From Paracoccaceae bacterium (lineage in GTDB: Bacteria > Pseudomonadota > Alphaproteobacteria > Rhodobacterales > Rhodobacteraceae): a stretch of DNA of 53,237 nucleotides. Every line of letters starts with the position of its first letter. The first letter of the stretch is position 1. The stretch spans positions 1 to 53,237 of the forward strand of contig JAAXIY010000020.1 in NCBI GenBank assembly GCA_012270125.1, in the 5' to 3' direction. Below the pieces are notes generated by a model. The model did no database searches. It was not told the origin of the DNA and saw nothing but the letters and a program-made list of their open reading frames with translations. Both the position numbers and the translations under genes were made by a program. Of this stretch, positions 38,906 through 48,000 are shown in pieces.

Positions 38906-39511
38906 ATGACTGATAAAAATGATATTTTTTCTGGTGACAACCCTTTTCAAATTTTTAAACGTTGGCTTCATGATGCCAGTAAAACGGAAATTAATGATCA
39001 CGATGCTATAGCTTTATCAACAGTAGACGTTGATGGGCTGCCAAACGTTAGGATGGTGTTGCTGCGGGGTATAGAGGATTCTTCTTTTGTTTTTTACACT
39101 AATTATGGAAGTGTCAAATCCCAAGAAATATCAACTAATCATTTGGCTGCTTTTGTATGGCATTCAAAATCTTTGAGAAGGCAAATAAGAGTAAGAGGCA
39201 AAGTTGAAAAGGAAGATGGTAAAAAAGCTGATGACTACTACAGGAGCCGCTCACTAAAAAGCCGAATTGGAGCTTGGGCTTCTGTTCAGTCTCAACCACT
39301 GAAGTCAAGATCTTCTTTAATGGAGCAGGTGGAATATTTTGAAACAGAATTAGGAGACAAGCCAAGTCGTCCTTCATTTTGGGGTGGCTGGAGAATTCAA
39401 CCTTTGGAAATGGAGTTTTGGGCTGATGGTGATGCACGCTTGCATGATAGATTTAGATGGAGAAGAGCAACATTAAAAGAAGATTGGAATATTCAGAGGT
39501 TAAACCCGTAA
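38906..39511 (+). CDS. pdxH: Pyridoxamine 5'-phosphate oxidase
   Basis: A 201-residue FMN enzyme producing pyridoxal phosphate. It shows [10 protein letters not shown] near residue 49, [12 protein letters not shown] near 63, [11 protein letters not shown] near 93, SRI.AWAS.QS near 116, and the C-terminal [24 protein letters not shown] segment that closes the FMN site. An AGGTGA ribosome binding site lies 5 bases before the ATG. A TATAAT -10-like box is at 38866-38871 without a convincing -35. Divergent from fabI. Confidence 0.96.
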   Translation: MTDKNDIFSGDNPFQIFKRWLHDASKTEINDHDAIALSTVDVDGLPNVRMVLLRGIEDSSFVFYTNYGSVKSQEISTNHLAAFVWHSKSLRRQIRVRGKVEKEDGKKADDYYRSRSLKSRIGAWASVQSQPLKSRSSLMEQVEYFETELGDKPSRPSFWGGWRIQPLEMEFWADGDARLHDRFRWRRATLKEDWNIQRLNP

Positions 39512-39539
39512 ATCATTTGAAACCAAAAAATTTTGTAAA

Positions 39540-40049
39540 ATGAAAAGTTACCCCTTTATTCGACCTCTTCTATTTTTGGTATTTTTTATTGTTTTAAGTA
39601 ATGAAAACGTATCAGCAAGCTCTTTTGAAGATGAAAGTTGCAGTCCTTATGCTCAGTTGATCATTGAAAATAAATCTGAAGGTAAAGCCCCTTTGATCAT
39701 TGAGGCGGTGGTTGCAGATGAGCCAGGTGAGAGGGCAGTTGGCTTAATGAACCGTACTGAATTATCTGAAAATGCGGGTATGCTATTTGTATACGAAAAA
39801 CCGAGCGCACCAAAATTTTGGATGAAAAACACTTTAATACCGTTGGACATTATTTTTCTGGATAAGAGCGGTAAGATAATAAAGATTTTTGAACAAGTTC
39901 CTAGATTAAGTGAAAATAAAATCACAGCGGGTAAAAATATTTCTTTTGTACTCGAAATAAATGCAGGGTTAATAGAGCAATTCGAAGTTGACCCAAAGTG
40001 GAAACTGGATCTTACAGATTTTTTTAAAGCATCTAAACCATTTTGCTGA
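39540..40049 (+). CDS. DUF192 family secreted protein
   Basis: A 169-residue protein with a signal peptide (hydrophobic PLLFLVFFIVL, cleavage near VSAS at residue 27) followed by one DUF192 domain. The family blocks seen are ERAVGLMNR near residue 70, GMLFVYE, the FWMKNTLIPLDIIFLD block, and VLEINAG near the end. The family is widespread in bacteria and its biochemical function is not established. It is 28 bases after pdxH, co-directional, and followed by tRNA-Pro. Confidence 0.88.
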   Translation: MKSYPFIRPLLFLVFFIVLSNENVSASSFEDESCSPYAQLIIENKSEGKAPLIIEAVVADEPGERAVGLMNRTELSENAGMLFVYEKPSAPKFWMKNTLIPLDIIFLDKSGKIIKIFEQVPRLSENKITAGKNISFVLEINAGLIEQFEVDPKWKLDLTDFFKASKPFC

Positions 40050-40123
40050 ATAATATTTTGATATGTAATTATTGAAAAAGGGTCTTTTCAAAAGTTTACT
40101 CTTTGTTTAGTACAACAACCAGT

Positions 40124-40200
40124 CGGGGCGTAGCGCAGCCTGGTAGCGCACCTGTTTTGGGTACAGGGGGTCGCAAGTTCGAATCTTGCCGTCCCGACCA
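40124..40200 (+). tRNA. tRNA-Pro (TGG)
   Basis: A complete 77-base cloverleaf. The acceptor arms CGGGGCG and CGTCCCG pair throughout with one G-T. The D arm, an anticodon stem CCTGT/ACAGG with loop TTTGGGT (anticodon TGG, reading CCA and other Pro codons), a T arm with GTTCGAATC, discriminator A and an encoded CCA end are all present. It follows a DUF192 gene by 74 bases. Confidence 0.97.
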
Positions 40201-40510
40201 TTCTAAAAATGTACTCGTTTAAATTTCTGGGTAGAGATTCTCGAAAATTGATCCCGCGTCATATCTAAAATTGTTACATAAGGACGCATTTTTGCCAATT
40301 ATTTAGGCACAATATATTTTCTTTTTTGAAGTTGCTTTTAATGATTCATTTCATTCATCTTGGTGTGAACACAATTTGCTAAACAATAAAAAAATAAGGA
40401 AATTTTTTTTGATAGAAATTATTTTTGTTCAACCAATTTGTTAATTACTAAATGACAGCTTTTAAATAATTTAAAAGGTCAAGTAAAAAAGATTAAAATT
40501 TTTTAAAAAA
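40201..40510. other. AT-rich spacer, no gene seen
   Basis: This interval between tRNA-Pro and the structured part of the nrdJ leader is strongly AT-rich. I see no coding frame with a family match and no strong hairpin. It probably holds the nrdJ promoter, but no convincing -35/-10 pair was found by eye. Confidence 0.5.
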
Positions 40511-40713
40511 AAACATTGACCACGGCTAGGTAAATACGCCAGGTTGTGGAGGCTAGGGGTGAAACCACAACATATAGTGGTGGAGCGGTCATTTCCCGTA
40601 AGAGCATCTTTGCGATGTCAACAACTGGTTGGGTGTAAACAAGCCTCGCCGGATAGACCACTTCCTTTCATGAGCCCCTTTAATACAAAGTAGACGAATG
40701 GGGCAGAAATAAA
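40511..40713 (+). promoter_or_regulatory. Structured 5' leader of nrdJ, candidate riboswitch
   Basis: About 200 GC-richer bases in an AT-rich gap, ending at the nrdJ ATG. Pairings seen: TGACC 40517-40521 with GGTCA 40587-40591; GTTGTGG 40543-40549 with CCACAAC 40565-40571; ACCAC 40564-40568 with GTGGT 40577-40581, which excludes the previous stem; CATC 40605-40608 with GATG 40614-40617; and GCCCC 40674-40678 with GGGGC 40700-40704, covering the ribosome binding region. Two loop segments can reach 3' partners: GAGGCT 40549-40554 with AGCCTC 40642-40647, and AGGGG 40555-40559 with CCCCT 40675-40679. The classical cobalamin-riboswitch core was not found. An 'nrdJ RNA motif' has been described from metagenomes; I cannot verify the match. 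Confidence 0.6.
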
Positions 40714-43700
40714 ATGAAAATAAAAAGAAAATTTACTAAGGCGGGACAAGACGCATACGCTGGTATTAAGTTTATAAAGACGACGTCTGAGATCAGAAAT
40801 CCTGACGGCACAATAGTGTTTAAGCTGGATGATGTAGAGGTGCCAGAAAGTTGGTCTCAAGTGGCCAGTGACGTGATAGCACAGAAATATTTCAGAAAGG
40901 CCGGCGTTCCTAGCGAGTTAAAATCAGTAAAAGAAAAGAACGTACCTGCGTTTTTATGGAAATCGCAAAAATCGTCTTCTGATACTCCTACAACAGGAGA
41001 AAATTCATCCAAACAAGTTTTTGACAGACTCGCCGGTGCTTGGGCGTATTGGGGATGGAAAGGTGGTTATTTTTCGACCGAAGAGGATGCTAGTGCCTAT
41101 TTTGACGAAATGCGATACATGCTTGCAACTCAAATGGCCGCTCCAAACAGTCCACAGTGGTTCAATACCGGATTGCATTGGGCCTATGGAATAGATGGAC
41201 CAGGGCAGGGGCATCACTATGTTGACTACAAAACTGGTAATTTGGTAAAGTCTTCTTCTGCCTACGAGCATCCACAACCTCACGCATGCTTTATTCAATC
41301 TGTTTCTGATGATTTAGTGAACGAAGGCGGCATAATGGATCTTTGGGTCCGGGAAGCTCGCCTCTTTAAATACGGGTCTGGAACTGGCACCAACTTTAGC
41401 TCTCTTAGAGGTGATGGCGAAAACCTTTCTGGCGGGGGGGCATCATCGGGACTTATGGGGTTTCTGAAGATAGGTGATCGAGCTGCTGGAGCAATTAAAT
41501 CAGGTGGCACAACTCGTAGAGCTGCCAAGATGGTAATCTGCGATGCGGATCACCCTGATATTGAAGAGTTCATTAATTGGAAAGTCAAAGAAGAGCAAAA
41601 GGTCGCCAGTATTGTAGCAGGCTCAAAAATGCATGAGCAGAGACTAAATGAAATCTTCTCGGCTATTCGAAAATGGGATGGAAGTAATGAAGACGCTGTA
41701 GACCCATCAAAAAACAGTTCTTTGAAATTAGCTATCAGAGATGCTAAAAAAGTAGCGATCCCAGAAACTTATGTGAAAAGGGTACTTGATTACGCCAAAC
41801 AAGGTTATGCAAGTATTGAGTTTCCAACTTATGACACAGACTGGGACTCAGAGGCATATGCATCTGTATCGGGCCAAAACTCTAACAATTCTATTAGAGT
41901 CACAGACGCTTTTCTTAAAGCTGTCGAAGAAGATAGCGACTGGGAGTTAATACGTCGAACAGATGGTTCTGTTGCAAAAACAATAAAAGCAAGAAAGCTA
42001 TGGTCGGACGTCGGGCATGCTGCCTGGGCTTGTGCAGATCCTGGTATACAATTTCATGATACCGTGAACGCTTGGCACACATGCCCTGAGGATGGTGAAA
42101 TTCGCGGTTCTAATCCTTGTTCGGAATATATGTTTTTAGATGATACAGCATGTAACTTAGCATCTATGAACCTGCTAACGTTTCTGGTTGATGGTAAGTT
42201 TGACTCAAAAAGTTATGTGCATGCCACTCGCTTATGGACCCTAACACTCGAAATTTCTGTTTTAATGGCCCAGTTCCCTTCAAAAGAGATTGCTCAGAGG
42301 TCTTATGACTTTAGAACATTAGGTTTGGGTTACGCCAATATAGGCGGGCTTCTCATGAATATGGGTTTTGGCTATGACAGTGATGAGGGTAGGGCTCTTT
42401 GTGGGGCATTGACAGCTATTATGACTGGGACCGCATATGCTACGTCAGCAGAAATTGCGCGTGAAGTTGGGGCATTTCCTGGCTATGAAAAAAATTCTTC
42501 ACATATGCAAAGAGTTATAAGAAACCATCAAAATGCAGCTCATGGAGAAACAGACGGTTATGAAGGCCTTTCCGTTAAGCCATTACCCCTAGATCACAAA
42601 AATTGTCCAGATAGCGATTTGATAGATCTTTCCATGAAATGTTGGGATGATGCGAGGAAGCTAGGTGAAAAACATGGATTTAGGAATGCCCAAGTTTCTG
42701 TGATAGCGCCAACTGGCACCATTGGTTTAGTTATGGATTGTGATACAACTGGAATTGAGCCAGATTTTGCTTTAGTAAAATTCAAAAAGCTAGCAGGGGG
42801 CGGTTATTTTAAAATCATTAATAGATCAGTTCCAGCAGCATTGGAGAAGATCGGCTATGGATCAGCTCAAATCGAAGAAATTATATCGTATGCAGTAGGT
42901 CATGGGACCATCGGAAATGCGCCAGTAATAAATCATACAAGTTTGGCTGGTCATGGATTTGGAAAAGCAGAGCTTGATAAGATTGAAGGCGCATTGGTAT
43001 CGGCTTTTGACATCCGTTTCGTATTTAATCAGTGGACTTTAGGGGCAGAGTTTTGCACCGATGTACTCGGTATACCCGCGGATAAGCTTAATGATCCAAC
43101 TTTTGATCTGCTCAGACATCTTGGGTTTAGCAAAACTGATATTGACGCTGCTAATGACCATGTCTGTGGAACGATGACGCTAGAGGGTGCTCCCCATTTA
43201 AAGGAAGAACACCTGAAGATTTTTGATTGTGCTAATCCATGCGGTAAAAAGGGCAAACGGTATTTATCAGTGAATAGTCATATTTACATGATGGCGGCTG
43301 CTCAATCGTTTATTTCTGGTGCAATATCCAAGACAATAAACATGCCAAACGATGCAACGATTGAAGATTGTCAGAAAGCTTACGAGTTAAGTTGGTCGCT
43401 TGGGACGAAAGCAAATGCTTTGTATAGAGATGGCTCTAAACTTTCGCAACCACTTGCTGCAGCCTTGGTTGAAGATGACGATGAGGCGGCGGAAGTATTA
43501 GAAACTGGCTCTACACAAGAAAAGGCCGCTGTGATTGCTGAGAAAATAGTAGAAAAAATAGTAGTCAAAGAAGTAGCCAAATCGCGTGAGCGTATGCCGG
43601 AGAGGCGGAAAGGTTATACCCAAAAGGCAGTGGTAGGGGGCCATAAGGTGTATCTAAGAACCGGCGAATACTCTGATGGTTCTTTGGGTGAAATTTTCAT

Positions 43701-44346
43701 TGATATGCATAAAGAGGGTGCTGGTTTTAGGGCCATGATGAATAATTTCGCTATCGCTGTCTCCGTTGGACTGCAATATGGAGTACCATTGGAAGAATTT
43801 GTTGATGCATTTACTTTTACTAAATTCGAGCCAGCGGGCATGGTACAGGGTAACGATAGTATAAAGAATGCAACTTCTATCTTAGATTATATATTTCGTG
43901 AATTAGCGGTTAGCTATTTAGATCGAACTGATCTTGCGCACGTAAAGCCTGAAGGAGCAAGTTTTGATGATTTGGGAAGAGGTCAAGAAGAGGGTGTTAG
44001 TAATTTAAAAGAACTATCGGAAACTGGAACCTCTAAATCACTCGAAGTTTTAAAACAGATAAGTTCTACAGGCTATTTAAGAAAGAGGTTGCCTCAGGAG
44101 CTTGTCGTACTGCAAGGAGGACAAACTAATTTAGCATTAGATAACAGTAACCTGGAGGCTGATGTTCTAGTCGATGCTAATGCGTCGGTATCGGAGCCTG
44201 AGGTAAGCGCTGTTGATGCTCGTACGAAAGCAAAGATGCAGGGATACGAAGGTGATCCGTGCGGAGATTGCGGAAACTATACACTTGTTAGAAATGGAAC
44301 TTGTATGAAGTGTAATACATGTGGTGCAACTTCGGGTTGTAGCTAA
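40714..44346 (+). CDS. nrdJ: Vitamin B12-dependent ribonucleotide reductase
   Basis: A 1210-residue class II reductase making deoxynucleotides through an adenosylcobalamin-generated thiyl radical, with no need for oxygen or a separate radical subunit. Visible are [16 protein letters not shown] near residue 149, PHACFIQS near 189, GSGTGTNFS and [11 protein letters not shown] in the specificity and substrate region, the NPCSEY active-site segment near 467, and [13 protein letters not shown] near 665. The C-terminal cysteine cluster (C..C...C..C..C, residues about 1183-1209) is probably the redox-relay or zinc-binding tail. The length is typical for alphaproteobacteria. It has a long structured leader and an intrinsic terminator. 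Confidence 0.97.
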   Translation: MKIKRKFTKAGQDAYAGIKFIKTTSEIRNPDGTIVFKLDDVEVPESWSQVASDVIAQKYFRKAGVPSELKSVKEKNVPAFLWKSQKSSSDTPTTGENSSKQVFDRLAGAWAYWGWKGGYFSTEEDASAYFDEMRYMLATQMAAPNSPQWFNTGLHWAYGIDGPGQGHHYVDYKTGNLVKSSSAYEHPQPHACFIQSVSDDLVNEGGIMDLWVREARLFKYGSGTGTNFSSLRGDGENLSGGGASSGLMGFLKIGDRAAGAIKSGGTTRRAAKMVICDADHPDIEEFINWKVKEEQKVASIVAGSKMHEQRLNEIFSAIRKWDGSNEDAVDPSKNSSLKLAIRDAKKVAIPETYVKRVLDYAKQGYASIEFPTYDTDWDSEAYASVSGQNSNNSIRVTDAFLKAVEEDSDWELIRRTDGSVAKTIKARKLWSDVGHAAWACADPGIQFHDTVNAWHTCPEDGEIRGSNPCSEYMFLDDTACNLASMNLLTFLVDGKFDSKSYVHATRLWTLTLEISVLMAQFPSKEIAQRSYDFRTLGLGYANIGGLLMNMGFGYDSDEGRALCGALTAIMTGTAYATSAEIAREVGAFPGYEKNSSHMQRVIRNHQNAAHGETDGYEGLSVKPLPLDHKNCPDSDLIDLSMKCWDDARKLGEKHGFRNAQVSVIAPTGTIGLVMDCDTTGIEPDFALVKFKKLAGGGYFKIINRSVPAALEKIGYGSAQIEEIISYAVGHGTIGNAPVINHTSLAGHGFGKAELDKIEGALVSAFDIRFVFNQWTLGAEFCTDVLGIPADKLNDPTFDLLRHLGFSKTDIDAANDHVCGTMTLEGAPHLKEEHLKIFDCANPCGKKGKRYLSVNSHIYMMAAAQSFISGAISKTINMPNDATIEDCQKAYELSWSLGTKANALYRDGSKLSQPLAAALVEDDDEAAEVLETGSTQEKAAVIAEKIVEKIVVKEVAKSRERMPERRKGYTQKAVVGGHKVYLRTGEYSDGSLGEIFIDMHKEGAGFRAMMNNFAIAVSVGLQYGVPLEEFVDAFTFTKFEPAGMVQGNDSIKNATSILDYIFRELAVSYLDRTDLAHVKPEGASFDDLGRGQEEGVSNLKELSETGTSKSLEVLKQISSTGYLRKRLPQELVVLQGGQTNLALDNSNLEADVLVDANASVSEPEVSAVDARTKAKMQGYEGDPCGDCGNYTLVRNGTCMKCNTCGATSGCS

Positions 44347-44356
44347 TTCGGTACAT

Positions 44357-44376
44357 GGAGAGGGTGCGCTCTCTCC
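44357..44376 (+). other. Stable hairpin just after the nrdJ stop
   Basis: GGAGAGGG and CTCTCTCC pair over 8 positions (one G-T) with a TGCG loop, 10 bases after the stop codon. There is no following T-run, so it is not a terminator. A 3' stability element, or the 5' end of a processed 3' UTR fragment, is possible. Confidence 0.4.
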
Positions 44377-44448
44377 TAACGCCGCTCAGGCCACAGGCAA
44401 AAAATATTTATCTCGAGCAGCATAATTATGAGCTTGAATGGCGAAACT

Positions 44449-44473
44449 AAAGGGGCTTAGGCCCCTTTTCTTT
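44449..44473 (+). terminator. Intrinsic terminator of nrdJ
   Basis: AAAGGGGC and GCCCCTTT form an 8-bp stem with a TTAG loop, followed by a T-rich run ending TTTTCTTT. It lies about 100 bases after the nrdJ stop. It may also serve the convergent gene on the other strand, which would meet a TTTAGTTT tract. Confidence 0.85.
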
Positions 44474-44491
44474 ATAAAGCTGAGATTTTTA

Positions 44492-45130
44492 TTAATTCCG
44501 AAGATTATTGTTTATTTCGAGGATTAGATTAGTCCAAAATTCTACATTTTGTGCTCCGGTAACAACGTGTTGTCCGTTTACAATAAAAGTTGGTACTGAG
44601 TTAATTCCCATTCTTCTAGCAGATTGATCAAGTTTAACAATGTGTTCACTATCATTTTTCCCTTCTAACAGCCTTGTTATAAGGGCTTCATCAAGTCCAG
44701 AATCCTTTGAAAGATTAATCAAGACACGCTTTTTACCAATATCTTCTCCTTTAATAAAATACGCTCTAAACAATGAAGAGATTAAAGCGCTTTGTAAACC
44801 TTCCTGCCAAGCCCAAAATATAAGCCTGTGCGCAGCAAGCGTATTTGGAGTTTTAGCAATTTTATCTAGTTGCAAATCAAGTCCAGCAAGTTTTGCATGT
44901 TCTACGACTGGAAGGTAAGCTTTGATAGCTAAATCCTTGTTTCCAAACTTATTTTCTAAATATGTTTTTCTATCCATTCCTTCTATTGGCATGTCTGGGT
45001 TCAATTGAAAGGGATGCCACTGTATATTAAATGGATGGTCTACTGTTTTTTCTAATGCTCTATCTAAATAACTTTTCCCAATATAACACCAAGGGCATAT
45101 AGGATCAGAGTATATGTCTAGTTTTATCAT
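44492..45130 (-). CDS. DsbA-family oxidoreductase, FrnE-like
   Basis: A 212-residue thioredoxin-fold protein with a helical insertion and no signal peptide, hence probably cytosolic. The active site SDPICPWCYIGK has Cys-Pro-Trp-Cys near residues 12-15, typical of the FrnE branch. The cis-proline-side segment MGINSVPTFIVNG near 175 and the terminal VTGAQ also fit. FrnE-type proteins are linked to disulfide chemistry and oxidative-stress tolerance in some bacteria; the substrate is unknown. Convergent with nrdJ across the terminator. Confidence 0.85.
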   Translation of the reverse strand: MIKLDIYSDPICPWCYIGKSYLDRALEKTVDHPFNIQWHPFQLNPDMPIEGMDRKTYLENKFGNKDLAIKAYLPVVEHAKLAGLDLQLDKIAKTPNTLAAHRLIFWAWQEGLQSALISSLFRAYFIKGEDIGKKRVLINLSKDSGLDEALITRLLEGKNDSEHIVKLDQSARRMGINSVPTFIVNGQHVVTGAQNVEFWTNLILEINNNLRN

Positions 45131-45177
45131 CGGTGACCCATGTTAATAAGGCTTAAATACATAAACGAATAAATGCT

Positions 45178-46989
45178 CTAATTTTCTTTCCACCATACAT
45201 CAGGAAAAAAACCTATTCTATCACCATAAAGAGGGGTTTTGTCTGGATATTTTAGATTTGATTTGTGCGCTATACGGCTCGGCCCGTTATGATAAATTGG
45301 GATAACATAGCGACCTGCCATCAAAAGACGATCCATGGCTCTAGTTATAGACTGTAGCTCTCTTAATGAGCTTGATTTCATTATTTTATTCAAAAGATCA
45401 TCCATTTTGGGAGACTTTATTCCCATCAAATTTCTTGTTCCCTCTACATCTGCATATTCAGACGACCAATAGAGATACTGTTCGTTTCCAGGACTAAGGG
45501 ATAAATCCCGCGAGTAGGGGGCCATATCAAATTCAAGTTTTTTAATTCTTTCCCAATACTGAGAGCTATCAGCTAACTCGATTTTGACATCAATACCCAA
45601 TCGACGAAGTGAAGTTGAATACATTTCGACAATCGATTGGTATTCTTGTGCCCCTTGTCGAAGTAAAATTGAAAAGCTAAATTGGCGTCCCTGACTATCT
45701 AAGAGCTTTCCATCAGTAACATTAAATCCAGCGATACTTAAATTTTTTAAAGCCTTTTTCATATTAGCTCTATTTCTTTGTGAACCATCACCTTTTGGTA
45801 GTTTATAACCTTCCAAAGTTCCGGGTAGAAGAGTTTGATCTGAGTTTTCTAGCAACCTCAAGACATCGCCGTCAGCGGCGCCCTCTTTCATCCCAAGAAT
45901 TGAATTGGAGAAGTATGAAGAAATGCGCTCTTGTCTCCCAGCATTCTGAGCTTCATTAATATACTCAAAGTTAAACGCCTCAATTAAAGCTTGCCTTACT
46001 CTCCAGTCATAAAAAAGGGGTCTTCGGCTATTCATCACTAAACCTCTCATACCGGTGGGTCTTCCGTGTGGTATTTCAGATTTTATAACTTGTTTGTTTG
46101 TTACTGCCGGAAAATTAAATTGCGTCTCCCATTTTTCCGCGTTGCCCTCTCTAAAAATATCTATTTCACCAGCTTTAAATGCTTCAAAAAGTACTGTTGC
46201 GTCACCAAAATATTCAATTGATATTTCATCAAAATTTAAAGTGCCCTTTCTAAAAGGAAGGTTAGTTCCCCAATAATCGGGATTCCGAGCCATGGTAATA
46301 GACTTCCCAGGTTCTATATTTGAAATTACATAAGCTGCCGTTGAAATAGGAATTGTTTCTATACTCGATTTTTCAAAATCTATGTTATCCCATTGTGCTT
46401 TTTTGAGAATTGGCCTCATACCCGCTAAAAGTGCCAACTCTGGATTATCTTCGTTGAAAGATATTTTAACTTTTCGCAGACCAGTTTTTTCTATGCTTTC
46501 AATTTTTTTCCAAAGACCTCGGTATCGCCAGTGACCGATCGTTCCTAGGGTTTTGTATGACCAAATAATGTCCTCTACTGTAACAGGAGAGTTATCGCTA
46601 AATTTAGCTTCTTGCCGAATTGTAAACTCGACCCATTCTCGATTCGGTCCAGTTTCAATCGATTCTGCTAAAAGGCCATATAAAGTAAAAGGTTCATCCC
46701 AACTTCTACCCATAAGTGTTTCATAATTCCAAAAACGAAGCTGCCAAGGAGAACGCCCTTTAATGATATGAGGGTTCACAGAGTCAAAACTTCCTACTGC
46801 ACCAATTCTCAAAACACCCCCTTTTTGTGCGCTCTGGCTGGTATAAGGAAGGGACACAAAATCATGTGGTAACTGCGGGGTGTCATACATAGAAATTGCG
46901 TGTTTTGGTTGGGAAAAGGCTACTTCAACACCAAATAAAAAATATATTAAAATAAATAAACTGAGGAAGTTCTTTAGTTTAAAAGTCAT
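45178..46989 (-). CDS. Periplasmic peptide-binding protein, ABC transporter family 5 (YejA-like)
   Basis: About 603 residues. A signal peptide (FLSLFILIYFLFGVEVAFSQ) is followed by the family-5 solute-binding fold: KGGVLRIGAVGSFDSVNPHII near residue 60, the ...FTIRQEAKFSDNSPVTVEDIIWSYK block near 135, and a C-terminal P.Y...R...W segment. It would bind oligopeptides for import. The start is uncertain: ATG at 46989 gives a better signal peptide, ATG at 47007 adds 6 residues; neither has a good ribosome binding site. No permease or ATPase gene accompanies it, so it must share transport subunits encoded elsewhere. Confidence 0.88.
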   Translation of the reverse strand: MTFKLKNFLSLFILIYFLFGVEVAFSQPKHAISMYDTPQLPHDFVSLPYTSQSAQKGGVLRIGAVGSFDSVNPHIIKGRSPWQLRFWNYETLMGRSWDEPFTLYGLLAESIETGPNREWVEFTIRQEAKFSDNSPVTVEDIIWSYKTLGTIGHWRYRGLWKKIESIEKTGLRKVKISFNEDNPELALLAGMRPILKKAQWDNIDFEKSSIETIPISTAAYVISNIEPGKSITMARNPDYWGTNLPFRKGTLNFDEISIEYFGDATVLFEAFKAGEIDIFREGNAEKWETQFNFPAVTNKQVIKSEIPHGRPTGMRGLVMNSRRPLFYDWRVRQALIEAFNFEYINEAQNAGRQERISSYFSNSILGMKEGAADGDVLRLLENSDQTLLPGTLEGYKLPKGDGSQRNRANMKKALKNLSIAGFNVTDGKLLDSQGRQFSFSILLRQGAQEYQSIVEMYSTSLRRLGIDVKIELADSSQYWERIKKLEFDMAPYSRDLSLSPGNEQYLYWSSEYADVEGTRNLMGIKSPKMDDLLNKIMKSSSLRELQSITRAMDRLLMAGRYVIPIYHNGPSRIAHKSNLKYPDKTPLYGDRIGFFPDVWWKEN

Positions 46990-47070
46990 TATAAAAAGCC
47001 GATGCATAAATAAAATTAATTAACTACCTAATTTATTAAGATCTAAATTACTGATTTACAAACTTTTTGC

Positions 47071-47099
47071 TTGGAGTCGGGAGTTATAAGTTGTATAAA
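47071..47099 (+). promoter_or_regulatory. Predicted promoter of the small transcript
   Basis: TTGGAG (47071-47076) and TATAAA (47094-47099) are separated by exactly 17 bases, a good sigma-70-type spacing. A start near 47106 would give a transcript of about 75 bases ending at the terminator at 47154-47181. Confidence 0.5.
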
Positions 47100-47105
47100 G
47101 AACTT

Positions 47106-47181
47106 ACTGCTCGATAGGTTTCTTGCCTGTATGAAACCTGCCTCAATGACTTAGCGCCTGCTTTTGCAGGCGCTTTTTTTT
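47106..47181 (+). ncRNA. Candidate small regulatory RNA
   Basis: A plus-strand unit lying between two minus-strand genes. A promoter-like pair lies just upstream. Hairpin 1 is AGGTTTC 47116-47122 with GAAACCT 47133-47139 (7 bp, 10-base loop). A single-stranded linker follows, then a strong terminator hairpin. No open reading frame of note is inside. The loop of hairpin 1 contains GCCTG, complementary to CAGGC in the terminator stem. No known RNA family was recognised. The 3' end is well supported; the 5' end is approximate. Confidence 0.55.
47154..47181 (+). terminator. Strong intrinsic terminator with no upstream plus-strand gene
   Basis: GCGCCTGC and GCAGGCGC form a perfect 8-bp GC-rich stem with a TTTT loop, followed by eight T. 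The T-run lies on the plus-strand side, while both flanking genes are on the minus strand, so it must end a separate plus-strand transcript. Confidence 0.9.
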
Positions 47182-47241
47182 AATTTAAAGTTTTTTTTAA
47201 TTGATTCCAACGAATCAACTAAAAACAGTAGCTACTAAATC

Positions 47242-47913
47242 CTATTCTGCTTTCTTTGTAATTTTGGTCTGTGATTTTTTGTCCGGAGGATAAACCAAAC
47301 CAGCTGAAATTACCAACTTGGCTGCGTCTTCAATGGACATGTCTAACTCGACAATATCGGATTTTGGAAAAAACAATAAAAACCCTGATGTGGGGTTAGG
47401 AGTTGTTGGTACAAAAACTGATACCATAGGGCCCTTTGAGCTTTTTCGTTCTGCTATTTCTCCTTTTGCAGTCGTGGAAACGAAGCCAATTGCCCAAATA
47501 CCTTTTCGTGGATATTCGATCATGCATGCTTTTTCAAAAGACCTTTCTTGTTGGGCAAGCACTGTTTCTGCTATTTGCTTAACACCAGAGTAAAAGGATC
47601 GAACTACCGGCATGCGACTTACTAAATTTTCGGCATATCTAATAAATGATCGACCTATGAGGCCTTTGGCCATCCAGCCGACAAATGTTGCAAAAATTAG
47701 AAATACAACAACTCCAACACCTCTAATGTTAAGTTGTAAGTCATAACCAAATAGGGTGCCCAGGATTTTTTCTGGTCGGTATGCATCGGGTACAAAAGGC
47801 AAAACAAACCCGTCGATCCAACCAATTACGCTCCAAATAAGCCAAATCGTTAGTGCAACTGGCGCGATTACGACGACCCCTGTCAAAAAGCTAGTCCTTA
47901 AACGTGCGAGCAT
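47242..47913 (-). CDS. DUF502 family membrane protein
   Basis: A 223-residue inner-membrane protein of the DUF502 family. Two hydrophobic segments (about residues 7-30 and 62-85) are followed by a soluble domain. Family marks are LRTSFLTGVVVIAPVALTIWLI at the N-terminus, PVVRSFYSGVKQIAETVL near 104, the GIWAIGFVS segment near 137, SVFVPTTPNPTSGFLLFFPK near 165 and a C-terminal MSIEDAAKLVISAG. The function is unknown. The long gap after its stop contains a separate plus-strand transcript. Confidence 0.9.
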   Translation of the reverse strand: MLARLRTSFLTGVVVIAPVALTIWLIWSVIGWIDGFVLPFVPDAYRPEKILGTLFGYDLQLNIRGVGVVVFLIFATFVGWMAKGLIGRSFIRYAENLVSRMPVVRSFYSGVKQIAETVLAQQERSFEKACMIEYPRKGIWAIGFVSTTAKGEIAERKSSKGPMVSVFVPTTPNPTSGFLLFFPKSDIVELDMSIEDAAKLVISAGLVYPPDKKSQTKITKKAE

Positions 47914-48000
47914 AATCTTGTCTTTGCCTATTTTATATTGTGTTGTTCTAGTTTAGATAATTTACTTTGTAAATCAAAGTGATAAACATCTTTTGAAGCT

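Noticed and set aside
40072-40091. TTGAAAA/TTTTCAA inverted repeat before tRNA-Pro as a terminator
   Set aside because: The stem is all but GC-free and no T-run follows on either strand. A weak hairpin or chance palindrome is more likely.
40511-40713. Classical cobalamin riboswitch upstream of nrdJ
   Set aside because: GGGTGAAACC and AGCC...AGACC recall parts of the B12 element, but the conserved CCCGC..ACUG core and the B12 box are not present in order. It was reported as an unclassified leader instead.
43380-43841. Minus-strand frames opposite nrdJ
   Set aside because: They are antisense to strongly conserved NrdJ coding sequence, have serine-rich compositions typical of shadow frames and no ribosome binding sites.
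47201-47218. TTGATTC/GAATCAA repeat as the terminator of the DUF502 gene
   Set aside because: On the minus strand the stem is followed by A-rich, not T-rich, sequence, so it cannot act as an intrinsic terminator for that gene.
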